A stretch of DNA of 13,517 nucleotides from CAZCGA01 sp964498075 (GTDB lineage Bacteria > Desulfobacterota > Binatia > HRBIN30). Positions 5,580 through 12,408 of this stretch are shown here, piece after piece; the stretch's first letter is position 1, and the number at the start of each line of letters is the position of its first letter. Under the pieces are notes generated by a model. The model did no database searches. It saw only the letters and a program-made list of their open reading frames with translations, and was not told the DNA's origin. Made by a program: the position numbers and the translations under genes. Where the stretch lies: positions 1 through 13,517 of the forward strand of contig CAZCGA010000157.1 in NCBI GenBank assembly GCA_964498075.1, in the 5' to 3' direction.

Positions 5580-7748
5580 ATGCGTCTAGTGTCTAGCCGA
5601 TCGATATGTCTTTTGATCGCTTCCATCACGCTGGCGTTTCCACCGAAGGCTCACGCAGACCCTTATCTGGAACAAGAAGCCGACCAGGCAACTGACGACG
5701 GCGCAACGCCTCCCGACGACGGCGGCGCGCCCAACGGTGACACGGGATCCCAAGGAGCCAGCCCGTCCGGTGCGGGAGCGCAGCAGCAGGGGAGCCTGGA
5801 GGATCACGCCTGGCCGCGGCAGATCTCCGCGGATGGATACTCGATCGACGTCTACGCGCCGCAAGTGGAGTCATGGGACCAGAAGAAGCTTCAGGCCCGC
5901 GCGGCGGTGGCGGTGCAGACACAGGATTCTGCCGAACCAACCTACGGCGTCATCTGGATCTCCGCTCGGACCCAGGTGGACAAGCAGAACGGAGTCGCTA
6001 CTCTCAAGGACCTCGAGGTCACGAAGGCCAACTTTTCCTCGGCGCCTGGTGGCAGCCCCGACTATCTCGCCCTCATGCGAAAGAACGTACCGACGGCGAC
6101 CCGGAGCATCGCACTCGGCCGGTTACAAGCGAATCTCGCCGCCGCACATGCGATCGAGAAAAGCCGCAAGACCGCGCTCAAGAACGACCCGCCGCGCATC
6201 ATCTACAGCACGACCAAAGCGCTGCTCGTGCTGATCGACGGACAACCCGTCCTGCGACCGGTGCAGGGAACCCACCTGTCGCGAGTGATCAACACGCGAT
6301 CCCTGCTGCTGCTCGACCAGCCGACAAACAAGTACTACCTCTACCTCGTCGACCAATGGCTCGAGGCGGAGAGCATCGAGGGGCCATGGTCGGCGGTACA
6401 AGATCCGCCGGATGAGCGCGCGCGCGAGCTCGACACGGCCAAGCAGGCGGCCGTCGCCAGCAAGCAGGTCAACTTGCTCGACCAGGCCGGTTCCAATGCC
6501 CGGCTCGCCGTTGACTGGGGTGCGTTCCCCACCGTGTACACGAGCACAGTGCCCGCCGAGTTGATTCAGGCTCCAGGGCCGCTGATGATGGCACCGATCG
6601 AGGGCACGCAACTCCAGCAAGCCCAGAACACCAACGACAACATCTTTCAGCACACCGCTACCCAAGACTACTACGTGCTCGCGTCCGGGCGGTGGTTCCG
6701 GTCGCCATCACTCAGCGGACCGTGGGCGTTCGTCGCGGCGAATGCGCTGCCCGCCGACTTCGCGCAGATCCCCGAAGCGAGTCTCGCCAGCACTGTGCTC
6801 GCGTCGGTGGCGGGCACGCCGCAAGCGCAGGCAGCACTCGTCGACAACACCGTCCCGCAAACTGCCACGGTGAGCCGCACGCAAGCCACGTTGTCACCGA
6901 GCTTTGATGGCAAGCCGGAGTTCAAGCCGATCGCCGGAACCGCGCTGCGTTACGCGGCCAATTCGTCGGTGCCGATCATCGAGTATCGGGGTGATCCGTA
7001 CTATGCGGTCGACAAAGGCGTGTGGTTCACAGCGCGGTCGCCCGTGGGGCGGTGGGATGTCGCGACGTCCGTGCCCCGGGAGATCTACGCGATTCCTCCG
7101 AGCTCGCCGCTCTACTACACGACATTCGTGAGCATCTACGGCTTCGCGGGCGATGAGGTGTATGTCGGGTACACCCCCGGCTACTGCGGCGCGTTTGCAT
7201 CCCCCGACGGCGTCGTTGTGTACGGCACCGGCTGGGCCTATGACCCATGGATTGGCTCGTACTGGATCGGTGCTCCGGGGACGTACGGGCTCGGTGCCGA
7301 CATGGCGTGGGATCCACTCGCTGGATACGGCTTCGGGTTTGGCGACGACGTGTACTTCGGCCCGTGGTGGGGGCCCCTGGGGTGGCGATGGGCTGAGGCT
7401 GCCGACTGGCGCTTCCGCAACTTCGGCGCTGCGGACCTCTACGGTCGCTGGGGTGGGTTGGCGCGCGCCGCGGATTCTGCACGGGTGACAGACGCAGCGC
7501 TGGGCGGCTGGAGAGCCGATTTGTATGCGGGTCGTGACGGCGGTGTGTACCGCCGTGGCGAGCGCGGTTGGGAAGGGAACGTCGGCGGGGACTGGCGTCG
7601 CGGCGGGATGGCAGGAGCCGGCCTCGAACGCGATTGGCTGGGGCGTCGGATGGCGATGGGCCGCATGGGGGCGTATCGCGCTGCGTCCTTCGGTGGTGGC
7701 GGTGGGTTTCGTGGTGGTGGTGGGTTTCGTGGTGGCGGTCGCCGTTGA
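5580..7748 (+). CDS. Large exported repeat protein (often labelled carbohydrate-binding family V/XII), 722 aa
   Basis: ATG 5580 follows AAAGGA (5563-5568) and opens a signal peptide with AHA cleavage at residue 26; the in-frame ATG at 5487 lacks both. A low-complexity Asp/Gly/Pro/Gln linker (about 30-71) leads into a mixed alpha/beta region. Three related segments of about 55 residues follow near 225, 337 and 447, each with a P-[IV]-x-GT-x-L core, then a YY dyad, a W-[FL] pair and GPW or GRW. A Tyr/Gly/Trp-rich region near 530-620 (YTPGYCG, GTGWAYDPW, GFGFGDD) comes next. The C-terminus, after an Arg/Gly-rich stretch, is GFRGGGGFRGGGRR. Similar proteins are annotated in databases as carbohydrate-binding family V/XII, without strong functional proof. 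Probable role: surface or periplasmic binding of polymers. It is transcribed towards the porin gene. Confidence 0.8.
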   Translation: MRLVSSRSICLLIASITLAFPPKAHADPYLEQEADQATDDGATPPDDGGAPNGDTGSQGASPSGAGAQQQGSLEDHAWPRQISADGYSIDVYAPQVESWDQKKLQARAAVAVQTQDSAEPTYGVIWISARTQVDKQNGVATLKDLEVTKANFSSAPGGSPDYLALMRKNVPTATRSIALGRLQANLAAAHAIEKSRKTALKNDPPRIIYSTTKALLVLIDGQPVLRPVQGTHLSRVINTRSLLLLDQPTNKYYLYLVDQWLEAESIEGPWSAVQDPPDERARELDTAKQAAVASKQVNLLDQAGSNARLAVDWGAFPTVYTSTVPAELIQAPGPLMMAPIEGTQLQQAQNTNDNIFQHTATQDYYVLASGRWFRSPSLSGPWAFVAANALPADFAQIPEASLASTVLASVAGTPQAQAALVDNTVPQTATVSRTQATLSPSFDGKPEFKPIAGTALRYAANSSVPIIEYRGDPYYAVDKGVWFTARSPVGRWDVATSVPREIYAIPPSSPLYYTTFVSIYGFAGDEVYVGYTPGYCGAFASPDGVVVYGTGWAYDPWIGSYWIGAPGTYGLGADMAWDPLAGYGFGFGDDVYFGPWWGPLGWRWAEAADWRFRNFGAADLYGRWGGLARAADSARVTDAALGGWRADLYAGRDGGVYRRGERGWEGNVGGDWRRGGMAGAGLERDWLGRRMAMGRMGAYRAASFGGGGGFRGGGGFRGGGRR
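7692..7746 (+). repeat. G-rich tandem repeat encoding the RGG-like tail
   Basis: Near-identical units of the type GGTGGTGGTGGGTTTCGT, in two copies plus a partial one, encode GGGGFRGGGGFRGGGRR at the end of the 722-aa protein. Such G-rich strand repeats are prone to slippage and could vary in copy number. Confidence 0.6.
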
Positions 7749-7770
7749 GCTGCTGGGTCCATCGACCGCT

Positions 7771-7834
7771 AGATTTCCGAGAATCTTCCGCGAAACTTCT
7801 GGACTTGGGAGGCCGACCCGTGGCATCAGGCACG
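7771..7834 (+). promoter_or_regulatory. Upstream element B: second copy of the 11-bp iteron block
   Basis: Units TTTCCGAGAAT (7774-7784), CTTCCGCGAAA (7785-7795) and CTTCTGGACTT (7796-7806) are followed by GGGAGGC and a flank that aligns to element A (3977-4039) with one gap. It ends 21 nt before the porin start at 7856. It probably carries the promoter or control site of the porin and DUF1254 unit. Confidence 0.5.
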
Positions 7835-7855
7835 ACCGAGAGGCGGTGCACGACG

Positions 7856-9190
7856 ATGAAGCGATCAGCAACCATTGTAAACGTCCTAGTTCTGGTTGGA
7901 ATGTTCCTTCGCACGCAAGCTCGGGCGGAGGAGGCGGAATCTGCCCATCCATACTCGGGCGATTTCCTCACGCGCTCGACCTTCACCGGTGATTTCAACG
8001 GTGACCGCAATACCCTGGCCGCGAAGGGCATTACCTTCGATGCGAGCCTGACCCAGATTGAGCAAGGCGTCGTCGACGGCGGCAAGAACGGCAGCTGGGA
8101 GTACGGCGCGCGGGCCGATCTCACCGGCCATCTCGACACCCAGAAGCTCGGATTGTGGCCCGGCGGATTTCTCACGGTGGAGCTCGAGGGCAACTGGTCC
8201 GACTCGGTCAACTTTAAGACCGGCTCGATCGCACCGGTGAACACCAACCAGCTCTTCCCGCTGCCGGTCGGCAACAACGTCGCTCTGCCCAATCTCTCCT
8301 TTGCGCAGTTCCTCTCGCACTATGTCGGCGTGACCGCCGGGAAGTTCCAAACGATCACCAACGGCGACGTGAACGAGTTTGCCCACGGCAAAGGCGATAC
8401 CCAGTTCTTCAATTTGGCATTCAACATCAACCCGGTTGCCTTGTTCATACCGTACTCGACACTGGGAGCCGGAGTGATCGCTCTGCCAACTGCAGACCCC
8501 AACCAGGCAGTCGTCAGCTTCCTCGTGCTCTCGGCCGAAGGGAAGCCCACCACCGATGGCTTCGATAATTTGAACGGGGCGATCTTCGCGGGTTCGGGCC
8601 GGGTGCGCACCGGCTTCTTCGGGCTCACCGGACATCAGTCGGTTGGCGCAGCGTATTCGAACAAATCGTACACTTCCATTGATCAGCGCTTGGGCTTTGT
8701 CATCGAGAACCAAGCGCTGGCCAAGCAAGACGACACGTGGGCCGTCTTCTACAACTTCGACCAGTTTCTGTACCAGCCCAAAGAGGGTGTGGATCAAGGT
8801 GTCGGCCTGTTCGGACGCTTCGGCGCTGCTAAAGGCAACCCGATTCCGACGCAATACTTTTACAGTGCCGGCTTTGGCGGCAAGGGCCTCATCCCCGGCC
8901 GCTCACTCGATCAGTGTGGCATCGGGTACTTTTACAGCAGCAACAACAACCCGACCTTCCAGCGCCCGCTGGTGACCCAGTCCTTCCTGAGGGATGAGTG
9001 GGGGTTCGAGGCGTACTACAATCTGGCGCTGACGCCGTGGATGCTGATCACGCCCGACATCCAGGTCATCGGCCCCTCGCAGAAGCAGCAAATCACCTTG
9101 GGCCAAGGCCCGTTCGGGGGGACCAGGATCAATCGGGAATTCATCGGCAACGCGGTTGTCCTCGGCTTCCGGCTTCAACTGTTGCTGTAG
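7856..9190 (+). CDS. OprB-family carbohydrate-selective porin
   Basis: The 444-residue product starts at ATG 7856 behind AGGCGG (7841-7846); an upstream in-frame extension would overlap the previous gene and lacks a signal. Residues 1-24 are a signal peptide ending in ARA. The mature N-terminus has the family signature: a SGDFLTRSTFTGDFNGDRN segment, FDASLTQIEQGV, then WEYGARADL and LWPGGFLTVELEGN. The rest is a regular alternation of amphipathic beta strands and loops, including MLITPDIQVIGPSQ near the end, as in 16-strand OprB channels for sugars and small polar compounds. It ends in LQLLL, not an aromatic residue. The next gene starts 19 nt downstream, so the two formed an operon before the transposon inserted. 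Confidence 0.9.
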   Translation: MKRSATIVNVLVLVGMFLRTQARAEEAESAHPYSGDFLTRSTFTGDFNGDRNTLAAKGITFDASLTQIEQGVVDGGKNGSWEYGARADLTGHLDTQKLGLWPGGFLTVELEGNWSDSVNFKTGSIAPVNTNQLFPLPVGNNVALPNLSFAQFLSHYVGVTAGKFQTITNGDVNEFAHGKGDTQFFNLAFNINPVALFIPYSTLGAGVIALPTADPNQAVVSFLVLSAEGKPTTDGFDNLNGAIFAGSGRVRTGFFGLTGHQSVGAAYSNKSYTSIDQRLGFVIENQALAKQDDTWAVFYNFDQFLYQPKEGVDQGVGLFGRFGAAKGNPIPTQYFYSAGFGGKGLIPGRSLDQCGIGYFYSSNNNPTFQRPLVTQSFLRDEWGFEAYYNLALTPWMLITPDIQVIGPSQKQQITLGQGPFGGTRINREFIGNAVVLGFRLQLLL

Positions 9191-9209
9191 GGTGAAAGGA
9201 CGAACTTTC

Positions 9210-9247
9210 ATGCAACGAACCAGGCGAGCGACGGCGAGTCTTCTATT
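9210..9247 (+). pseudogene. 5' fragment of the DUF1254/DUF1214 lipoprotein gene, cut by the transposon
   Basis: ATG 9210 follows GAAAGGA (9194-9200), 19 nt after the porin stop. It encodes MQRTRRATASLL, the positively charged N-region and first hydrophobic residues of a signal peptide. At 9248 the transposon begins. Joining 9210-9247 directly to 12417 onward continues in frame as LVVTLAAAGCAG, giving a perfect lipoprotein signal peptide. Reading straight on into the transposon gives nonsense up to a stop at 9405-9407. Confidence 0.85.
9240..9247 (+). repeat. Target-site duplication, left copy (CTTCTATT)
   Basis: The same 8 bases occur at 12409-12416 immediately outside the right inverted repeat. 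The IS1595 family characteristically makes 8-bp duplications. Because both sides continue with GGT, the exact boundary could slide by a base or two. Confidence 0.85.
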
Positions 9248-9287
9248 GGTAACAATATACTTGACTGGACCCAGCTCCCGTGCTAGA
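9248..9287 (+). repeat. Left terminal inverted repeat
   Basis: The outer 24 bases (GGTAACAATATA then CTTGACTGGACC) match the inverted right end at 21 of 24 positions. A further shared CGTGCTAGA extends the repeat inward after one gap, about 40 bp in all. It contains the transposase promoter. Confidence 0.88.
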
Positions 9288-9289
9288 TT
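9261..9289 (+). promoter_or_regulatory. Transposase promoter inside the left inverted repeat
   Basis: TTGACT (9261-9266) is separated by exactly 17 bp from TAGATT (9284-9289), which is preceded by an extended -10 TGC (9281-9283). The predicted start of transcription, 7 nt after the -10, is the A of the ATG at 9296, so the transposase message would be leaderless. Confidence 0.65.
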
Positions 9290-9295
9290 CCTCTC

Positions 9296-10288
9296 ATGGA
9301 CAAGGAAACCACGCCGAGAACGTTGCAGCAAGCGATCCGCTATTTTGCCGATCCTGATGTGTGCCTCGAATACGCAAAGGCGCTGCGCTGGCCAGACGGC
9401 ACCGTGAAGTGCCCGCGGTGCGGTTCGGCCGATGTGTGGTTCCTAGCGAGCACGCGCATGTGGAAGTGCAGCGTGAAGCACGAACAGCGAAAGTTCTCCG
9501 TGAAGGTCGGCTCGATCATGGAAGACTCGCCGTTGACCCTGGACAAGTGGTTGACCGCGATGTGGCTGCTTGCCAATGCGAAGAATGGGATCAGCAGCTA
9601 CGAGCTGCACCGCGCGATCGGCATCACGCAGAAGTCGGCGTGGTTCCTGTTGCAGCGCATCCGGCTGGCGATGCAGACCGGGACGTTTGAAAAGTTGGGC
9701 GGCGGTGGTCCGGTCGAAGTGGACGAAACCTTCATCGGTGGCAAAGCCCGCTTCATGCACGCGCATAAGCGGAAAGAAAAGATCAAGGGCACTGGCGGCA
9801 GCGGCAAGGTTGCCGTGATGGGCCTGCTCGCGCGCCACGGACACGCCGGCAAGTCTCACAGCACTGTGCGCGTGCAAGTGATCGGAAGCCGCAAGAAGAA
9901 GGAACTGGAAAGCGAAGTCCGCAAGCACGTCGAAGTCGGCGCCCAGGTCATGACGGATGAGCTGGCCAGCTACAACGGGCTCGCCCCGGACTACGTGCAC
10001 AACGTCATCAACCACGCCGAGAGCTACGTGCGTGGCAATGTCCACACCAACGGGATGGAGAACTTTTGGAGTCTGTTCAAGCGCGCCATCAAGGGAACGT
10101 ACGTGTCGGTCGAGCCCTTCCACTTGTTCCGGTACTTGGATGAGGAGAGCTTCCGGTTCAACGAGCGCAAGAACGATGACGGCGACGCCGGGCGGTTTGA
10201 GGAAGTGTTGGGGGGCGCGTTCGGGAAACGGTTGACTTACAAGCAGTTGATTGGCGAAGTAGCAGAACGGACAGCAGCTACCAACTAG
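9296..10288 (+). CDS. ISXO2-like (IS1595 family) transposase, 330 aa
   Basis: This DDE-type transposase moves the surrounding element. Its N-terminus has the family's zinc ribbon, C39-P-R-C42 with C58 and following H62. A helical DNA-binding region follows (about 80-125; GISSYELHRAIGITQKSAW). The catalytic core shows D143 in VEVDETFIGGK, D221 in VMTDELASY, and the HTN252GME255NFWSLFK262 segment that supplies the third catalytic residue (N or E) and the conserved Lys. Length is normal for the family and no frameshift is seen. No Shine-Dalgarno precedes ATG 9296, in keeping with a leaderless transcript from the promoter in the inverted repeat. The next gene starts 32 nt after its stop. Confidence 0.93.
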   Translation: MDKETTPRTLQQAIRYFADPDVCLEYAKALRWPDGTVKCPRCGSADVWFLASTRMWKCSVKHEQRKFSVKVGSIMEDSPLTLDKWLTAMWLLANAKNGISSYELHRAIGITQKSAWFLLQRIRLAMQTGTFEKLGGGGPVEVDETFIGGKARFMHAHKRKEKIKGTGGSGKVAVMGLLARHGHAGKSHSTVRVQVIGSRKKKELESEVRKHVEVGAQVMTDELASYNGLAPDYVHNVINHAESYVRGNVHTNGMENFWSLFKRAIKGTYVSVEPFHLFRYLDEESFRFNERKNDDGDAGRFEEVLGGAFGKRLTYKQLIGEVAERTAATN

Positions 10289-10320
10289 GCGAAGGGAGCA
10301 ACGGGGGAAAAGAGACCGAC

Positions 10321-11067
10321 ATGGCTAACGATCTGCTTACGCTTGCTCTTGGCGGGGATGTTCCGCTACCGATCTTCGCGACGGCGATCGAGCGATTCAG
10401 CCAGTTGGTGCAGGCACTGTCCGCCGAGATCAGCCCCGAGGCGATCGAGTGGATCATTGATGACTTGCAAGCCGGAAGCGCGCTCGCAACGGTCAAGGGA
10501 GAATCTGACGACCAAGATAAAGTTGCTCGTGTTGTGAGCGCCTACGGCTCTGTCGGGAAGGCGCTGGAGGCGGGTCGAGCGATTCCTTATTCAGATCGAA
10601 TTGCGCGGGCCGCGCTCTCCATCACGGGCATACTCAACGGCAAGGTCACATCGGTGCGCTTTGAAACCGAAGAAGAAGATGCCACGATTTTCAGCGCCTC
10701 GATCGCCGTAACGCACCTGAAGCCGATGCTTGCATATGGCGCCGTTGAAGGCAAAGTTCAAACCCTCTCGAATCGCGGCACGCTTCGCTTCATTGCGTAC
10801 GATCGGCTGTTCGATCGCGCCGTCTCTTGCTACCTGGACAGGGAGCGCCAAGAATTGATGCGCAACGCCTGGGGCCACGTGGCAATTATCGAGGGCATGA
10901 TTACGCGCGACCCGCTCAGCGGGCGCCCGGTGTTGGTGCGAGACATCACCAACGTAACCATCGTTGATGAGAGAAAGGGCGACTACACCGCAGCCCGCGG
11001 CGCCGTTCCCTTTGTGACTGGCATGCCACTCCCAGAAGATGCCATCAGGCGGTTGCGTGATGCCTGA
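10321..11067 (+). CDS. Passenger protein of unknown function paired with a PIN protein, 248 aa
   Basis: I do not recognise the family. The start at 10321 has only a weak purine-rich site upstream (GGGGGAAAAGAG). The product is soluble, without signal peptide or membrane segments, and mixed alpha/beta: an N-terminal helical part (LPIFATAIERFSQLVQALSA, then EAIEWIIDDLQ), a GKVTSVRFETEEED strand region near 107-120, an AYDRLFDRAVSCYL segment near 159-172, and a C-terminal region with RDPLSGRPVLVRDITNV near 205-221. Its last 8 nt overlap the start of the PIN gene (ATGCCTGA), which indicates translational coupling and a joint function. It could be an antitoxin or a partner of the nuclease, but at 248 residues it is far larger than usual VapB-type antitoxins. 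It is carried by the transposon. Confidence 0.75.
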   Translation: MANDLLTLALGGDVPLPIFATAIERFSQLVQALSAEISPEAIEWIIDDLQAGSALATVKGESDDQDKVARVVSAYGSVGKALEAGRAIPYSDRIARAALSITGILNGKVTSVRFETEEEDATIFSASIAVTHLKPMLAYGAVEGKVQTLSNRGTLRFIAYDRLFDRAVSCYLDRERQELMRNAWGHVAIIEGMITRDPLSGRPVLVRDITNVTIVDERKGDYTAARGAVPFVTGMPLPEDAIRRLRDA

Positions 11068-11548
11068 ACGTCGTACGCCACCCCCATTGATCTATTGGGA
11101 TGCGTGCAACTTTCTTTCCTACATAAACAAGATTCCCGATCGCCTGCCAATACTCGATGCGCTCCTGGCCGAAGGCCGCAGGGGTGATATTCGCATCGTG
11201 ACTTCAACACTCTCATTGGTCGAAGTCGCATTTGGTGCGGTGGAGCAAACCGCACAAGCATTGTCACCAGAAGTTGAAGAACAAATCGAAATGCTCTGGA
11301 ATGACCGCGATACTGTCCTGCTTGCGGAATTCCATGAACTCGTCGCGCGTGACGCGAGAGTGCTCATGCGTGATAGCCTGCCGCACGGATGGAGTCTCAA
11401 ACCTGCGGACGCTATCCATCTCGCTACAGCAAAGCGGATGAAGGTCGCGCGGTTCCACACGTACGAAGGAACCAAGCTGAAGCGATACGAGTCAATGATC
11501 GGCTGTTCAATCTTGGAACCGACGACGATGCAGCTCGGGCTGCTGTAA
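11060..11548 (+). CDS. PIN-domain ribonuclease-like protein (toxin-like), 162 aa
   Basis: PIN domains are Mg-dependent RNases, commonly the toxins of type II toxin-antitoxin systems. Acidic residues sit where expected: D14 in IYWDACNFL, E55 in TSTLSLVEVAF, D117 in PADAIHLATAKRM, and a TYE136 motif in place of the usual final Asp (TxD). ATG 11060 is preferred over the in-frame ATG at 11039: it has AGGCGG (11047-11052) upstream, it puts the IYWD strand near the N-terminus as in other PIN proteins, and it gives the common short overlap with the preceding gene. The 53-aa gene follows 10 nt after the stop. The arrangement large protein, PIN, small basic protein within a transposon suggests a stability or defence module; that is inference. 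Confidence 0.82.
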   Translation: MPERRTPPPLIYWDACNFLSYINKIPDRLPILDALLAEGRRGDIRIVTSTLSLVEVAFGAVEQTAQALSPEVEEQIEMLWNDRDTVLLAEFHELVARDARVLMRDSLPHGWSLKPADAIHLATAKRMKVARFHTYEGTKLKRYESMIGCSILEPTTMQLGLL

Positions 11549-11558
11549 GGAGCATGCA

Positions 11559-11720
11559 ATGGCAACATCAGCGCGCGTACGATTGGCGATCAGTGAGAAG
11601 CCGATCACCCCATTCGAGCGGTTTGAAAAGCTCGCCCGCGCCCTCCTTGCCGTTCCAAAAAAAGAACTCGATATGAAGCTGGTTGCTTACAAGAAGCAGA
11701 AGCGCAAACGCCGCGCCTGA
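11559..11720 (+). CDS. Small basic protein downstream of the PIN gene, 53 aa
   Basis: ATG 11559 stands 6 nt after AAGGAG (11547-11552), which overlaps the PIN stop codon, so the gene is coupled to it. The product has a PFERFEKLARALLAVPKKEL core, probably a helix pair, and a strongly basic end (KKQKRKRRA). Small proteins with a similar [PF]-ERF-xx-L-xx-LL-x-VPK pattern are common hypothetical proteins in GC-rich bacteria. It might be an antitoxin or nucleic-acid-binding partner of the PIN protein. No function is proved. Confidence 0.65.
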   Translation: MATSARVRLAISEKPITPFERFEKLARALLAVPKKELDMKLVAYKKQKRKRRA

Positions 11721-11854
11721 ACCCTCCCAAGTCACCCCGGCCCCGCCGCCAGCTCCTCCGAGACTGAGGAGTGACCATCGCCATGAATTTTCGCTTGACG
11801 TGTTCACGCAATTTGAGCTAGGGGCAGCGCAGTCCAACAGCGTGGAGGAGAGTG
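11721..11854. other. Spacer between the PIN cassette and the lipoprotein pair
   Basis: No gene is seen. It holds a short hairpin CTCCTC / GAGGAG (11753-11758 and 11766-11771, 7-nt loop), a candidate end of the PIN cassette transcript, and a weak -35-like TTGACG (11795-11800) without a good -10. The Shine-Dalgarno GGAGGAG (11844-11850) serves the next gene. Confidence 0.4.
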
Positions 11855-12073
11855 ATGAGAAAGACGCTCCTAGTGATAGCCCTGCTCGCTATGGGTGGGC
11901 TTGCGGGATGCGCGACATGGTTCAACGGTTCGGCGCCGGCTGCTGACGGGTCGATCTACGTGGTGGGGGCGCGCCAGGCATTTATGGGACCAAAGAGGCC
12001 CGCAGCTTGGTTGTGCCCCTCGAAGCCAGGAGCAGCTGAATGCAGCCGCGTCGCGGTCACGGAGGAGGAGTAA
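11855..12073 (+). CDS. Small lipoprotein 1 carried by the transposon, 72 aa
   Basis: ATG 11855 is preferred to the adjacent GTG 11852 because GGAGGAG (11844-11850) is then better spaced. The signal peptide ends in the canonical lipobox L16-A-G-C19. The mature part of 54 residues has a DGSIYVVGARQAF segment, a WLC54 and C63 pair spaced C-x8-C, and an acidic tail. It aligns with lipoprotein 2: shared DGS near 31-35, a Y, V and Q-x-F, and cysteines at the same residue numbers 54 and 63, so the two are paralogues. The stop is 1 nt before the next ATG; the GGAGGAGGAG at its 3' end is the next gene's Shine-Dalgarno. No named family recognised. Confidence 0.75.
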   Translation: MRKTLLVIALLAMGGLAGCATWFNGSAPAADGSIYVVGARQAFMGPKRPAAWLCPSKPGAAECSRVAVTEEE

Positions 12074-12074
12074 G

Positions 12075-12284
12075 ATGAAGCGCATCTGGCTTGCCGGGTT
12101 GGTGGCGATCGTCTGCTTTAGCGCTTCGGGGTGCCCCGCAACTTATACGCACATCGACAAGGCTACCGATGGTTCCTACACCGTTACCAAGACAACCCAA
12201 GGATTCTGGCGCGCCTCCGGCGAACTGTACCGCTGCGAGGCGAGAGCGGCTACCATGACATGCAGCAAGCTCGGTGGCGACTGA
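12075..12284 (+). CDS. Small lipoprotein 2 carried by the transposon, 69 aa
   Basis: ATG 12075 follows the stop of lipoprotein 1 by one base and uses GGAGGAGGAG (12061-12070). The signal peptide ends in SASGC20, a probable lipidation site with a less usual -3 Ala. The mature part has DGSYTVTKTTQGF, then C54 and C63 (C-x8-C), matching its neighbour. Both are probably exported to the outer membrane and co-translated. It is the last gene before the right inverted repeat, leaving 83 nt of non-coding sequence to 12367. Confidence 0.75.
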   Translation: MKRIWLAGLVAIVCFSASGCPATYTHIDKATDGSYTVTKTTQGFWRASGELYRCEARAATMTCSKLGGD

Positions 12285-12367
12285 CCTCCAGCGTCTCGCG
12301 GCCATCTCTCACCATACGAATGGCACGAACCGCTTCACCTGCCGGCAGTACGCATTCCGCCCGCGCG

Positions 12368-12408
12368 TCTAGCACGCCTGGCTAGGTCCAGTCAAAGATA
12401 TTATTACC
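12368..12408 (-). repeat. Right terminal inverted repeat
   Basis: Read inward on the minus strand it begins GGTAATAATATC then TTTGACTGGACC, 21 of 24 identical to the left end, and continues to CGTGCTAGA (complement of 12368-12376). Confidence 0.88.

Larger units (their letters stand above)
9248..12408 (+). mobile_element. IS1595-family (ISXO2-like) transposon with five passenger genes, 3161 bp
   Basis: The element has terminal inverted repeats, an 8-bp target duplication and an ISXO2-type transposase reading inward from the left end. Downstream of the transposase it carries a 248-aa unknown, a PIN-domain protein, a 53-aa basic protein and two small lipoproteins, all on the same strand. A simple IS of this family is about 1 kb; members with passenger genes are known. 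Insertion in the signal-peptide codons of the DUF1254/DUF1214 gene is proved by exact in-frame restoration when the element and one duplication copy are removed. Both ends and the transposase look intact, so the element may still be mobile. Confidence 0.88.

Noticed and set aside
7692..7746. CRISPR-like or regulatory meaning of the repeated GGTGGT units
   Set aside because: The units are contiguous coding repeats for the Gly/Arg tail, with no spacers. No CRISPR array, tRNA or rRNA was seen anywhere in the window.
7568..7855. In-frame upstream extension of the porin gene
   Set aside because: Overlaps the 722-aa gene and element B; the signal peptide and Shine-Dalgarno support ATG 7856.
6894..8292. 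Long minus-strand ORFs across the 722-aa protein and porin genes
   Set aside because: Arg/Pro/Ser-rich products without domains; both plus-strand genes have signal peptides and family signatures.
11039..11059. Earlier ATG for the PIN protein
   Set aside because: Adds seven residues before the usual PIN start, and the site at 11060 has a better Shine-Dalgarno and a short overlap.
11683..11946. 87-codon ORF overlapping lipoprotein 1 in another frame
   Set aside because: No signal peptide or motif; lipoprotein 1 has a Shine-Dalgarno and a canonical lipobox.
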